Notes: a model not told the origin generated them from the letters alone. Counted from the stretch's first letter, positions 1-7,467 are shown. The stretch is DNA of 9,276 nt from an uncultured Prevotellaceae bacterium (GCA_902803455.1 CADCQC010000428.1:1-9276); one strand, 5' to 3'. A program made the numbers and translations.

Positions 1-797
1 AAAAATATGCTGCACATAAGGAGAGGCATGAGCAAATGCTTCATAGTATGGGATTTGCGGATTATGATATCAACGATATCGAAGAAAAATGGATGCAGGG
101 AATCGAGTATATCAAGCAGTTCCAGGTCGTTGATAGCGAACATATGATCAACAAACTCATTAAAGATGGGAAAACCATCTTGTGTGAGGGCGCACAAGGC
201 ACCATGCTTGACGTGGATTTCGGAAGCTATCCTTTTGTCACCTCTTCTAATACCATATGCGCAGGTGCTTGTACAGGACTTGGAATCGGACCCAATAAAA
301 TCGGTGAGGTATATGGTATCATGAAGGCTTATTGCACTAGGGTGGGGGCCGGTCCTTTTCCGACAGAACTCTTCGACGAGACCGGGGCTACAATCAGACA
401 ACTCGGACATGAATATGGAGCCGTCACTGGCAGAGAACGACGCTGTGGGTGGATCGATCTCGTGGCACTCAGATATTCCATCATGGTCAATGGAGTCACA
501 CAATTGATTATGATGAAAAGTGATGTGCTGGATCAATTCGATACCATCAAGGCTTGTGTCGCTTATCAGTGCGAGGGACAGAGACTGGAAGATTTTCCCT
601 ATGATATAGAGAAAAACATTCAGCCGATTTATGTGGAGTTGCCGGGATGGAAAACCGATATGACGAAGTTGACTTCTGAAAAGCAGTTCCCCAAACAGTT
701 CGTTGATTATGTGGCTTTCCTCGAACAACAGCTTCAGACACCTATTAAAATAATATCGGTCGGTCCTGATCGTGAACAAACCATTATCAGAAAATAA
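1..797 (+). CDS. purA: Adenylosuccinate synthase, C-terminal part (5' end outside window)
   Basis: This enzyme joins IMP and aspartate, using GTP, to make adenylosuccinate, the first committed step from IMP to AMP, in the cytoplasm. The reading frame is already open at base 3 and has no stop before the first ATG at 36, so the gene enters from the left. About 264 residues are visible of the roughly 420-430 usual for the family, so about 160 N-terminal residues, including the P-loop-like GTP site, are missing. Visible signatures are the CEGAQGTMLDVDFGSYPFVTSSNT block, GEVYGIMKAYCTRVGAGPFPTEL, the ATIRQLGHEYGAVTGRERRCGW segment containing the IMP/aspartate-contacting arginines, and the closing nucleotide-binding SVGPDREQTI. 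The stop codon lies two bases before hisS, so the two are very likely co-transcribed. Nothing in the visible part suggests damage. The identification is near certain. Confidence 0.97.
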   Translation, partial: KYAAHKERHEQMLHSMGFADYDINDIEEKWMQGIEYIKQFQVVDSEHMINKLIKDGKTILCEGAQGTMLDVDFGSYPFVTSSNTICAGACTGLGIGPNKIGEVYGIMKAYCTRVGAGPFPTELFDETGATIRQLGHEYGAVTGRERRCGWIDLVALRYSIMVNGVTQLIMMKSDVLDQFDTIKACVAYQCEGQRLEDFPYDIEKNIQPIYVELPGWKTDMTKLTSEKQFPKQFVDYVAFLEQQLQTPIKIISVGPDREQTIIRK

Positions 798-799
798 CA

Positions 800-2167
800 A
801 TGGCACAGAAACCAAGCATTCCAAAAGGAACTCGTGACTTCTCACCTGAGGAGATGGAGCGTCGGAATTATATTTTCGATACTATTCGGGAAGTCTACGC
901 GCTTTATGGATTCCAACAAATAGAGACGCCTGCCATGGAAACCTTGCAGACGCTCATGGGAAAATATGGAGAGGAGGGGGACAAACTGCTCTTCAAAATA
1001 CTGAATTCTGGTGATTTTACCAGCAAGGTGGACGATGAACAACTGCTAGCTAGACAACCTTTGAAATTGGCCGCTTGTATCTGTGAAAAAGGACTTAGAT
1101 ATGACCTTACAGTGCCTTTTGCGAGATATGTCGTTATGCATAGGGAACAGTTGCAATTGCCGTTTAAACGATATCAGATTCAACCTGTCTGGAGGGCTGA
1201 CAGACCTCAAAAGGGCAGGTATCGCGAATTCTATCAATGTGATGCGGATATCGTGGGGAGTGACTCGTTGCTCAATGAGGTGGAGCTGATGCAAATCGTC
1301 GATCAGGTCTTCACAAAACTGGGCATAAGAGTGCTGATAAAAATCAACAACAGAAAAATCCTATCCGGAATTGCTGAGGTCATCGGGGAGGCCGATAAAA
1401 TCGTTGACATCACGGTGGCCATAGATAAACTGGACAAAATCGGAATTGAGGGCGTGAATGCGGAACTGGTTGCTGACGGAATCAGTGAAGAGGCCATCGC
1501 CAAACTTCAACCGATTATTGCGCTAAAAGGCGATAATCTGCATAAATTAGAGGTCATATCTGATGTGCTCAAAGATTCAGATATTGGCCTGAAAGGGGTC
1601 AAGGAAGTGATGACTATTCTCAATATGATAGGTCACTGTGGACTTCATAATGAAGTTGAATTGGATCTGACACTTGCGAGAGGACTCAATTACTATACAG
1701 GCGCTATTTTCGAGGTGAAGGCGCTTGATGTACAGATTGGCAGCATCACTGGGGGAGGAAGATATGACAATCTTACAGGTATCTTTGGCTTGCCAGGTAT
1801 CAGTGGGGTGGGCATTTCTTTCGGCGCAGATCGAATCTACGACGTGCTCAATACACTTGATCTTTATCCGAAGAATTCAGGTAAAACCACACAAGTCCTT
1901 TTCATCAACTTTGGTGATGATGAGACGGCATATTGCATGCCTATGGCCGCTCAATGCAGAACAGCTGGTATCAAATGTGAGATTTATCCTGACAAAGCTA
2001 AAATGAAGAAACAGATGGCGTATGCAAATGCAAAAAATATCCCATTTGTCGCTATGGCTGGAGAGAATGAGATCAAAGAGAACAAACTGACTCTTAAAAA
2101 TATGAGCACAGGGGAACAGCAACTCGTCTCTATCTCTCAAATGATCGATTTGGTAAAAGATATGTAG
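800..2167 (+). CDS. hisS: Histidine--tRNA ligase (class II)
   Basis: Histidyl-tRNA synthetase charges tRNA-His with histidine using ATP, in the cytoplasm. The 455-residue product has the class II layout. The N-terminal PKGTRDFSPEEMERR is typical of the family, and LRYDLTVPFARYV follows around residues 97-109. Motif 2 (about 128-148) contains WRADRPQKGRYREFYQCD. The histidine-binding signature is LARGLNYYTG (292-301, with Arg294), and motif 3 is GVGISFGADRI (336-346). The last ~90 residues resemble the anticodon-binding domain (TTQVLFINFGDDE, then EIYPDKAKMKKQMAYAN). The LRYDLTVPFARY form, rather than LRPEGT, and the Asn in place of the commoner Asp in RGLDYYTG mark a sequence variant of the enzyme, not a defect. 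ATG follows the purA stop after two bases, with no Shine-Dalgarno sequence, which suits translational coupling. The length is normal and the gene looks intact. Confidence 0.97.
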   Translation: MAQKPSIPKGTRDFSPEEMERRNYIFDTIREVYALYGFQQIETPAMETLQTLMGKYGEEGDKLLFKILNSGDFTSKVDDEQLLARQPLKLAACICEKGLRYDLTVPFARYVVMHREQLQLPFKRYQIQPVWRADRPQKGRYREFYQCDADIVGSDSLLNEVELMQIVDQVFTKLGIRVLIKINNRKILSGIAEVIGEADKIVDITVAIDKLDKIGIEGVNAELVADGISEEAIAKLQPIIALKGDNLHKLEVISDVLKDSDIGLKGVKEVMTILNMIGHCGLHNEVELDLTLARGLNYYTGAIFEVKALDVQIGSITGGGRYDNLTGIFGLPGISGVGISFGADRIYDVLNTLDLYPKNSGKTTQVLFINFGDDETAYCMPMAAQCRTAGIKCEIYPDKAKMKKQMAYANAKNIPFVAMAGENEIKENKLTLKNMSTGEQQLVSISQMIDLVKDM

Positions 2168-2174
2168 AAAAAAT

Positions 2175-3173
2175 ATGAAAAAAGGCCTCTTCTTCCTCTT
2201 GGGGATATGTATCATGCTGATGATGGTGTCGGCTACCGGAAAAAAGACGACCATCTTCATGATTGGTGATTCGACCATGGCCAACAAATCCATTGGGAAT
2301 GGTAATCCTGAACGTGGATGGGGGATGGTTTTGCAGGGATTCTTTACTGATCAGATTATTGTCGACAATCATGCTGTCAATGGCCGCTCATCTAAAAGCT
2401 TCATTGATGAGGGTAGATGGCAGGTAGTACTTGATAAAATCAAACCTGGCGATTATGTGTTCATCCAGTTTGGACATAATGATGAGAAACCTAAACCCGA
2501 CAGACATACTGATCCCGGGTCTACTTTTGATGATAATCTGAGGAAATTTGTGAATGAAACAAGGCAAAAGGGAGGACTGCCTGTCCTCTTTAATGCTGTG
2601 GTGAGAAGAAATTTCCTCTTGCAAGAAGAGTTGAACGACGATGATGAAAAACTGAGAAATACAGTCTATACCGGAGAGAAAAAGAAAGAAGGGCAAGTGC
2701 TTGTTGATACTCATGGGGATTATAGAATAGCGCCACGAAATGTAGCCATTGAAACCCATACACCTTTTGTTGATGCCAACAAGGTGACGCATGAGTTGGA
2801 ACAGGGCTTGGGACCTGAGGAATCTAAACGCCTGCACATGTGGTTCAAACCTGGGGAGATTCCCGCACTTCCGAAAGGAAGGGAGGATAACACCCATTAT
2901 TGTGTGTATGGGGCTTATAAGGTAGCTGGATTGTTGGTCGATGAGATCGTAAGGCAAGTTCCTGCGCTAAAAAAATATGTTCGCCATTTTGACATGGTCG
3001 TCTCTGATGATGGCAAAGGCAATTATATGAGCCTTCAAGAGGCAGTAGACGATGCCCCGGTTGGACATAAAACTATCATCCGTATTCTTCACGGAGAATG
3101 GACATTCCCTTCCATTCCCAAAAACAAGAAAATTAAGTTCTCTGTTTCTGAGAATGCACGGCTGAATAAATAA
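2175..3173 (+). CDS. Secreted CE12-type SGNH esterase (rhamnogalacturonan acetylesterase-like) with a short pectinesterase-like tail
   Basis: The 332-residue protein begins with a signal peptide (MKKGLFFLLG plus a hydrophobic core, cleavage probably near residue 20-22), so it should be exported. The SGNH hydrolase blocks follow in order: GDSTMA with the likely nucleophile Ser33, the oxyanion-hole Gly/Asn region NHAVNGRSSKSF (65-76), GHND (100-103), and the catalytic pair in DNTHY (Asp238, His241). The GRSSKSF plus GHNDEKP combination is typical of carbohydrate esterase family 12, whose members remove acetyl groups from rhamnogalacturonan and related pectins. The substrate here is inferred from the family. 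After residue about 272 the sequence changes to a pectinesterase-like start that stops after about 60 residues (separate entry). The gene starts seven bases after hisS without a Shine-Dalgarno sequence and is followed after 25 bases by a transporter gene. It is unusual between a tRNA synthetase and housekeeping genes. No other pectin gene is in this run. Confidence 0.88.
   Translation: MKKGLFFLLGICIMLMMVSATGKKTTIFMIGDSTMANKSIGNGNPERGWGMVLQGFFTDQIIVDNHAVNGRSSKSFIDEGRWQVVLDKIKPGDYVFIQFGHNDEKPKPDRHTDPGSTFDDNLRKFVNETRQKGGLPVLFNAVVRRNFLLQEELNDDDEKLRNTVYTGEKKKEGQVLVDTHGDYRIAPRNVAIETHTPFVDANKVTHELEQGLGPEESKRLHMWFKPGEIPALPKGREDNTHYCVYGAYKVAGLLVDEIVRQVPALKKYVRHFDMVVSDDGKGNYMSLQEAVDDAPVGHKTIIRILHGEWTFPSIPKNKKIKFSVSENARLNK
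2988..3173 (+). other. Truncated pectin-methylesterase-like (CE8) segment at the end of the CE12 gene
   Basis: Residues about 272-332 of the CE12 protein read as the opening of a pectinesterase beta-helix. FDMVVSDDGKGNYMSLQEAVDDAP matches the family pattern of a V-x-DGxGxY/F-xx-(I/L)QEA(V/I)-x-AP start. IPKNKKIKFSV then resembles the IPKNK-x-I-x-(F/L)-x-G rung. A complete CE8 domain needs about 300 residues. Here the frame stops after about 60, before any catalytic Asp or Arg, and the next gene begins 25 bases later, so no displaced continuation fits downstream. From family knowledge, CE12-CE8 fusions occur in Bacteroidetes. I infer that this is a deletion remnant of such a fusion, now probably a non-catalytic tail. 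A shared beta-strand motif of another origin is possible but less likely. Confidence 0.65.
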
Positions 3174-3198
3174 TTGTATCATCATAAAAGTTAATCTT

Positions 3199-4515
3199 AT
3201 GAATCTAAAAGTACGTTTGGCGGTTATGAACTTCTTGGAGTTCGCTGTCTGGGGAGCCTATCTCACATGTATGGGCAATTATCTTGGAAAAGCAGGATTA
3301 GGTGAGCAGATCGCTTGGTTCTATGCCATTCAAGGCATTGTGTCTATCTTTATGCCTACTCTCATGGGTATTGTGGCTGACAAGTATATTCAGCCGCAAC
3401 GCTTGTTGGGTATCTGTCACCTTTTTGCTGGAGGTTTTATGTTGGGATGCTGGTGGCTTGGTGTACAGGCCGGTCTGGGAAATGAATTACCCAACAAATC
3501 TCTCTTTATCGCTTTGTATACGCTCAGCGTGGCATTCTTTATGCCGACTATCGCTTTGGCAAACACTACCGCATTTAGCATTTTGAAGAGAAACGGAATG
3601 GATACGGTCAAAGACTTTCCTCCTATCCGTGTATTGGGTACCGTCGGTTTTATCGCCACAATGTGGTTCGTCAATTGTGCGGTTTGGGAAAATGGGGCTT
3701 TCTCCTTCACTTTGGCTGACAACCCTAACAAATTCCAGTACACCTATATGCAATTCTTCGTGTCGGGATTATTGAGCCTTGTTTTGTTCCTGTACAGCCT
3801 CTCTTTGCCAGAATGCCCAATTGGAGAAAAGAAAGGAAAGACTTCATTGGCGGAGGCTTTGGGACTCAATGCTTTCAAACTCTTTAAGACCAAGAAGATG
3901 GCCTTGTTCTTCATTTTCTCAGCTCTGTTGGGTATGTGCTTGCAGGTGACTAATGGATATGCTGGCCCTTTCATCACTAGTTTCAAAGGAAGTGCTGATG
4001 CCGCTATTGCATCTTCATTCGCAGCCAATAACGCTACCTTGCTCACTTCTATCTCACAGATCAGCGAGGCACTATGTATCTTGATGATTCCTTTCTTCCT
4101 GAAACGATATGGTATCAAGGTGGTAATGCTCATGTCGATGTTTGCATGGGTGTTCCGTTTCGGATTCTTTGGACTGGGTAATCCTGCAATGCCTGGTGTG
4201 CTGCTGTTCATCCTTTCATGTGTCGTCTACGGAGTGGCTTTCGACTTCTTCAACGTGTCGGGAGGTATTTTTGTAGATCAGGAATGTGAACCAAGTATCA
4301 AAGCGTCTGCTCAAGGATTATTTATGATGATGACCAATGGCGTCGGTGCTACTGTAGGTACTTTGGCTGCTGGTGAGATCGTCAACCACTTCTGTTCTTG
4401 GCAGGGTGATTATCTGTTAGGTGAATGGCAGACTTGCTGGTTTATTTTTGCTGGATTTGCATTGGTGGTTGGTGTGTCTTTCGCACTGTTGTTCCATCCT
4501 GAGAAAAGCAAATAG
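3199..4515 (+). CDS. MFS transporter of the nucleoside:H+ symporter family (NupG/XapB-like)
   Basis: A 438-residue inner-membrane protein with about twelve hydrophobic stretches, in two halves joined by a basic cytoplasmic loop (GEKKGKTSLAEALGL..LFKTKK, about residues 208-235). The N-terminus MNLKVRLAVMNFLEFAVWGAYL and the GIVADKYIQPQRLL loop between the second and third helices (about 54-70) are characteristic of the nucleoside:H+ symporter branch of the major facilitator superfamily (Nuc_H_symport). Members typed in E. coli import nucleosides with protons. In Bacteroidetes, relatives are often annotated only as MFS permeases and may carry other substrates, so the substrate is uncertain. The gene sits 25 bases after the CE12 gene and one base before the DUF151 gene, so it is likely co-transcribed with both. 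Import of purine nucleosides would fit purA upstream, but that is only a positional argument. No frameshift or missing segment is seen. Confidence 0.85.
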   Translation: MNLKVRLAVMNFLEFAVWGAYLTCMGNYLGKAGLGEQIAWFYAIQGIVSIFMPTLMGIVADKYIQPQRLLGICHLFAGGFMLGCWWLGVQAGLGNELPNKSLFIALYTLSVAFFMPTIALANTTAFSILKRNGMDTVKDFPPIRVLGTVGFIATMWFVNCAVWENGAFSFTLADNPNKFQYTYMQFFVSGLLSLVLFLYSLSLPECPIGEKKGKTSLAEALGLNAFKLFKTKKMALFFIFSALLGMCLQVTNGYAGPFITSFKGSADAAIASSFAANNATLLTSISQISEALCILMIPFFLKRYGIKVVMLMSMFAWVFRFGFFGLGNPAMPGVLLFILSCVVYGVAFDFFNVSGGIFVDQECEPSIKASAQGLFMMMTNGVGATVGTLAAGEIVNHFCSWQGDYLLGEWQTCWFIFAGFALVVGVSFALLFHPEKSK

Positions 4516-4516
4516 A

Positions 4517-5080
4517 ATGCCGCTGGTCAAACTCCATTTCAAAGGCGTTTCTGAAATATTGTCGGCAGATGATGTGGGGCTGCTCATTCTCGCTGATGAG
4601 GAAAATGCCCGGCAGCTGAGCATCATCTGCGACAAACAGATGACTTATCAGTTCGGACTGAGGATGTCGAAGGCAGAAATTGTAAATCAACTGCTGCCTG
4701 AAGTGCTTTGGCAGGTCATTACACGCAACATCGACATGAGATATCAGTTGGTTATCAATGATCTCATTGATGGAAAATACAAGGCGCTGCTGTATATGCC
4801 TGACATCTTGCAAGCTATCCCTATAAGAGTGAGTGATGGGGTCTTGTTGGCCTATATGGCCAACTTCCCCATCTTCATCGATGAGCATCTGATGATGCGG
4901 CAGAGCGTTCCTTATGATGACGATTCCACAGGAGTGGCTGTCCCTGTTAACATTATCAGCAGTGAGATGTTGAAAAAGGCTCTTCAAAAGGCTGTCGATG
5001 AAGAGGACTATAAAAAGGCGTCACAAATCAGGGATGAGTTGAAAAGACGTAATGCTTCTGATACTTCAACAAAGGAATAG
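4517..5080 (+). CDS. Bifunctional nuclease family (DUF151) protein with C-terminal UVR motif
   Basis: The 187-residue product has a DUF151-like domain at about residues 1-130. It opens with VKLHFKGVSEILS and contains DGKYKALLYM around 85-94. It then has IRVSDGVLLAYMANFPIFIDEHLM around 103-126, the counterpart of the family's R-x-SDA-x-x-LA-x-x...PI(F/Y) segment, with Gly where Ala is usual. A UVR-type helical hairpin follows at about 151-178 (MLKKALQKAV..DYKKASQIRDELKRR), which in UvrB, UvrC and ClpC/McsA proteins mediates protein contacts. This DUF151-UVR pairing is common in Bacteroidetes. Nuclease activity is reported for some family members, but the role here is unproven. I chose the ATG at 4517, one base after the transporter stop (tag-a-atg). 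The frame is open upstream, but a start there would lie inside the transporter gene and add residues unlike the family. The N-terminal half is rather divergent. Confidence 0.82.
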   Translation: MPLVKLHFKGVSEILSADDVGLLILADEENARQLSIICDKQMTYQFGLRMSKAEIVNQLLPEVLWQVITRNIDMRYQLVINDLIDGKYKALLYMPDILQAIPIRVSDGVLLAYMANFPIFIDEHLMMRQSVPYDDDSTGVAVPVNIISSEMLKKALQKAVDEEDYKKASQIRDELKRRNASDTSTKE

Positions 5081-5091
5081 AACTTGTTGCT

Positions 5092-5823
5092 ATGAAAGAA
5101 ACTCATTTTTTTTATGTGCCAGAGGCGGAGAACAATAACCGATTGCCTGAGGAGGAGGCGAAGCACGCTTTGAGGGTGCTGAGGCTCAAGCCAGACGATG
5201 ATATCTACCTTATTAGTGGAAATGGTTTATTTCATCATGCTAAGGTCACTGCTACATCATCAAAATTTTGTGAATACCGATTGGTGGAGTCTTTTCCTCA
5301 ACAGCGGATTTGGAACGGACATATCCATATCGCATTGGCTCCTACAAAAAATATGGATCGTGTGGAGTGGATGGTCGAAAAAGCTACAGAAGTGGGGGTT
5401 GACGAGTTCTCTTTCTTGGATTGCCGATTCTCAGAGAGAAGGGTAATCAAGAATGAAAGGGTTGAGAAAATTGTCATTTCTGCTGTCAAGCAAAGCCGTA
5501 AAGCTTGGGTTCCTGTGGTCAACGAAATGATGCCTTATTCTCTGTTTTTACAGAAACCACAGGCGGGACTGAAAGTGATTGCCCATTGTTATGAGGAAAT
5601 ACCACGCGAAGATTTGTTCTCTATCTTGCAACAGCCTGGCATGAATTTGTTGGAGGGAATAACCATACTCATTGGTCCTGAGGGTGACTTTTCTGTTGAT
5701 GAAGTCAGAGCCGCAATCAATAATGGTTACAGGTCTGTCTCTTTGGGGAAATGTAGACTGCGCACAGAGACTGCTGCGCTCGCTGCTGTGATGATGGCGC
5801 AATTGTCATTTAGAATTGTGTAA
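5092..5823 (+). CDS. rsmE: 16S rRNA (uracil-1498-N3)-methyltransferase
   Basis: RsmE methylates N3 of U1498 in helix 44 of 16S rRNA, using S-adenosylmethionine, on assembled 30S subunits. The 243-residue length is normal. The N-terminal PUA-like RNA-binding part (about 1-70) has THFFYVPEA and the EAKHALRVLRLKPDDDIYLISGNG segment. The SPOUT (trefoil-knot) methyltransferase domain has ALAPTKNMDRVEWMVEKATEVGV, then FLDCRFSERRVIKNERVEKIVISAVKQSRKAWVP. The knot and cofactor-binding loops are ILIGPEGDFS (about 192-201) and LGKCRLRTETAALAA (from 218). The gene lies 11 bases after the DUF151 gene and ends two bases before the first DUF4230 gene, with no evident Shine-Dalgarno sequence. It appears intact and the identification is firm. 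Confidence 0.96.
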   Translation: MKETHFFYVPEAENNNRLPEEEAKHALRVLRLKPDDDIYLISGNGLFHHAKVTATSSKFCEYRLVESFPQQRIWNGHIHIALAPTKNMDRVEWMVEKATEVGVDEFSFLDCRFSERRVIKNERVEKIVISAVKQSRKAWVPVVNEMMPYSLFLQKPQAGLKVIAHCYEEIPREDLFSILQQPGMNLLEGITILIGPEGDFSVDEVRAAINNGYRSVSLGKCRLRTETAALAAVMMAQLSFRIV

Positions 5824-5825
5824 AT

Positions 5826-6452
5826 ATGACTAGGTCGAAATGGCTCCCTGATTGTTGCCTTCATCGTGGATATATCTGCATGATGATGGCTGTCTGTTTG
5901 TGGGCTATGCTTGCTTGCAATGATAACAGGGCTTCCGAAAACGAATTGAGAGAATCAATCAGTACCATTCCGATGCTTTATTCTGTAGAAGCCCAGGTGG
6001 AAGTGCTGGTTGAAGGGCATGGAGAAGATGGGGCTGCTGATTGGAAAGCTATGTTCGGCAAACGGGATATTATCTTGCCCGTTAGAGCAAATGTGAAGGC
6101 TGGTATTGACTTGTCAAAAATACAAGATCTCCAGATAGAGGGTGATAGGGCGTATCTCACTTTACCTGAACCCGTTATCGAAATCGAAAGTACGGAAATA
6201 CCATGGGGAGAGGTGGTGAGCAGCGTTACTGGACTTCGTGACCACTTTACCAATAAAGAGAAAGAATTCTTGACCAAGAAAGGAAAACAACACTTGCAAA
6301 AGCAGATCGTCAAACTTGATATCTTGCAGACTGCGCAGGAGCATGCGGAACAAATACTGACCAATATGTTGCTGGCTTTAGGTTACAAACCGGTTTTCAA
6401 GACTAAACCGGTGTATTCTGAATACGATATCATACGTTTCATCAAAGAATGA
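5826..6452 (+). CDS. DUF4230 domain lipoprotein, function unknown
   Basis: The 208-residue protein starts with a signal peptide that ends in a lipobox, W-A-M-L-A-C, so Cys31 is the likely lipidated residue and the mature protein should be anchored to a membrane facing the periplasm or the cell surface. The start at 5826, two bases after rsmE, supplies the basic residues (Arg3, Lys5, Arg14) needed before the hydrophobic core. Later Met codons at residues 19-21 would not. The rest matches the DUF4230 pattern: a first strand region (YSVEAQVEVLVEG), KRDIILPVRANVKAGIDLSKI, YLTLPEPVIEIESTEI, and a helical end (TAQEHAEQILTNMLLALGYKPVFK). DUF4230 has no established biochemical role. A second DUF4230 gene follows 13 bases later, so the two may act together. 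The +2 Asn and acidic residues after Cys31 do not decide between inner and outer membrane. Confidence 0.8.
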   Translation: MTRSKWLPDCCLHRGYICMMMAVCLWAMLACNDNRASENELRESISTIPMLYSVEAQVEVLVEGHGEDGAADWKAMFGKRDIILPVRANVKAGIDLSKIQDLQIEGDRAYLTLPEPVIEIESTEIPWGEVVSSVTGLRDHFTNKEKEFLTKKGKQHLQKQIVKLDILQTAQEHAEQILTNMLLALGYKPVFKTKPVYSEYDIIRFIKE

Positions 6453-6453
6453 T

Positions 6454-6465
6454 GGAGGGAGGAGG
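6454..6465 (+). promoter_or_regulatory. Strong purine-rich Shine-Dalgarno region
   Basis: Two GGAGG motifs stand in a row before the second DUF4230 gene, at 6454-6458 and 6461-6465. The first has a 7-base spacing to the ATG at 6466, which is ideal. The second directly touches the start codon and is too close to work itself. Other starts in this gene run (hisS, CE12, the transporter) lack such a motif, as is usual for Bacteroidetes, so this one stands out. Confidence 0.6.
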
Positions 6466-7467
6466 ATGAAAAAGACCTTGGCTTTCGTGACCTTGTTGGT
6501 GGTTGCTGTCGTAGTATTTGTACTGTTCATTACCACTTTGACGGATAATAGTGGCATTACCCATCATTTCTCACAGGTCTCAATACGGGATATTGCAAAA
6601 ACAGAACAACTCAGAGTCCTTTCCGTTCAGAAAGAATTGCTCATCGGACAGACTCGCATTACGCATGGATTGTTCAGTGATAATGTGGAGAATATTTATG
6701 TCATTTATCCTTCAACACTTAATTTGGGCTTCGACCTTGCTAAATGTGATACAACAAGCATAAAGACGACGGGAGATTCTGTCAGGGTGGTCTTACCGCC
6801 TGTTCAAATTCTTAATAAAGATGGAAAAGCTGTCGATGAGGCCAGCAAACGTACTCCTATTGAGGAGGGACAATGGTCTGCTGAAGAGATGACTGATCTG
6901 AGAGAACGTGCTGAGGCTGTCATGGTGAGGCAATGTGAATATGACAGTTGTTATCAAAAAGCGGAAAGACTTGGAGTGATGATGGTCTCGTCGGCGTTAC
7001 AGAAACTCGGCTTTTCAAATGTGGAAGTGGTAATCCAAAAAAGATCGGATGCAGGATTATGGTTGACTGAAAATTCTTTTAACAATCGTAACAATTGCTT
7101 TTGGGGCTATCGATACGGACGGCCTTGCATCACATTTCGAAAAGATGGTAGGAATGCCGGAATTTTGTACTATTATAGGAAAAATATTCGTTGGCAGCAG
7201 TTGTTGACCCTTGTTGATGGGTTAAAGCCTTTATTTACTTCTTCTACAAGAGAGGCAGAGGTGTTGATGAAAAACAAACAGTTATATTTGATTTTCCATA
7301 ATCCTAAAGTGAAAATAGGGTCTGCTGAAGCTGAAAAAGTGAAAAAGTCTTTTAATCGGAAAAGGATGGAATCAATAGCAAATGAAGTGACTGCCAAAAT
7401 GCTGTTGCCAAATCGGGTGGTGGTGCAAGAGGTTGACAAAGATAGAAAAGTGATCTGTACCTTATAA
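6466..7467 (+). CDS. Membrane-anchored DUF4230 protein with unfamiliar C-terminal domain
   Basis: A 333-residue protein with one N-terminal hydrophobic segment (MKKTLAFVTL to about residue 24), probably a membrane anchor or an uncleaved signal, since no lipobox Cys or clear cleavage site follows. Residues about 45-190 repeat the DUF4230 pattern of the preceding gene. LRVLSVQKELLIGQ and YPSTLNLGFDLAK correspond to the strand region, SVRVVLPPVQIL to the TLPEPV strand, and AERLGVMMVSSALQKLGFSNVEVVI to the terminal helix and strand. Residues about 194-333 form an extra part of about 140 residues that I do not recognise. It has two cysteines near NNCFWGYRYGRPC, a tyrosine-rich ILYYYRK stretch and a basic helical KSFNRKR region. 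The gene follows its paralogue by 13 bases with an exceptional ribosome binding site, and ends nine bases before a convergent gene. Function is unknown. An envelope role is inferred only from the anchor. Confidence 0.78.
   Translation: MKKTLAFVTLLVVAVVVFVLFITTLTDNSGITHHFSQVSIRDIAKTEQLRVLSVQKELLIGQTRITHGLFSDNVENIYVIYPSTLNLGFDLAKCDTTSIKTTGDSVRVVLPPVQILNKDGKAVDEASKRTPIEEGQWSAEEMTDLRERAEAVMVRQCEYDSCYQKAERLGVMMVSSALQKLGFSNVEVVIQKRSDAGLWLTENSFNNRNNCFWGYRYGRPCITFRKDGRNAGILYYYRKNIRWQQLLTLVDGLKPLFTSSTREAEVLMKNKQLYLIFHNPKVKIGSAEAEKVKKSFNRKRMESIANEVTAKMLLPNRVVVQEVDKDRKVICTL

Noticed and set aside
2388..2957. A 189-codon minus-strand open frame opposite the CE12 gene
   Set aside because: The plus strand encodes a full SGNH domain with every catalytic block. 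The antisense product has no known motif, and none of the surrounding genes is on that strand.
4421..4516. An extended N-terminus for the DUF151 protein (open frame upstream of 4517)
   Set aside because: It would overlap the transporter gene by nearly 100 bases in another frame, and its residues do not resemble the family. The ATG one base after the transporter stop gives the normal protein.
4442..4987. A 181-codon minus-strand open frame opposite the DUF151 gene
   Set aside because: It mirrors the DUF151 coding frame, crosses the transporter/DUF151 junction and has no recognisable domain.
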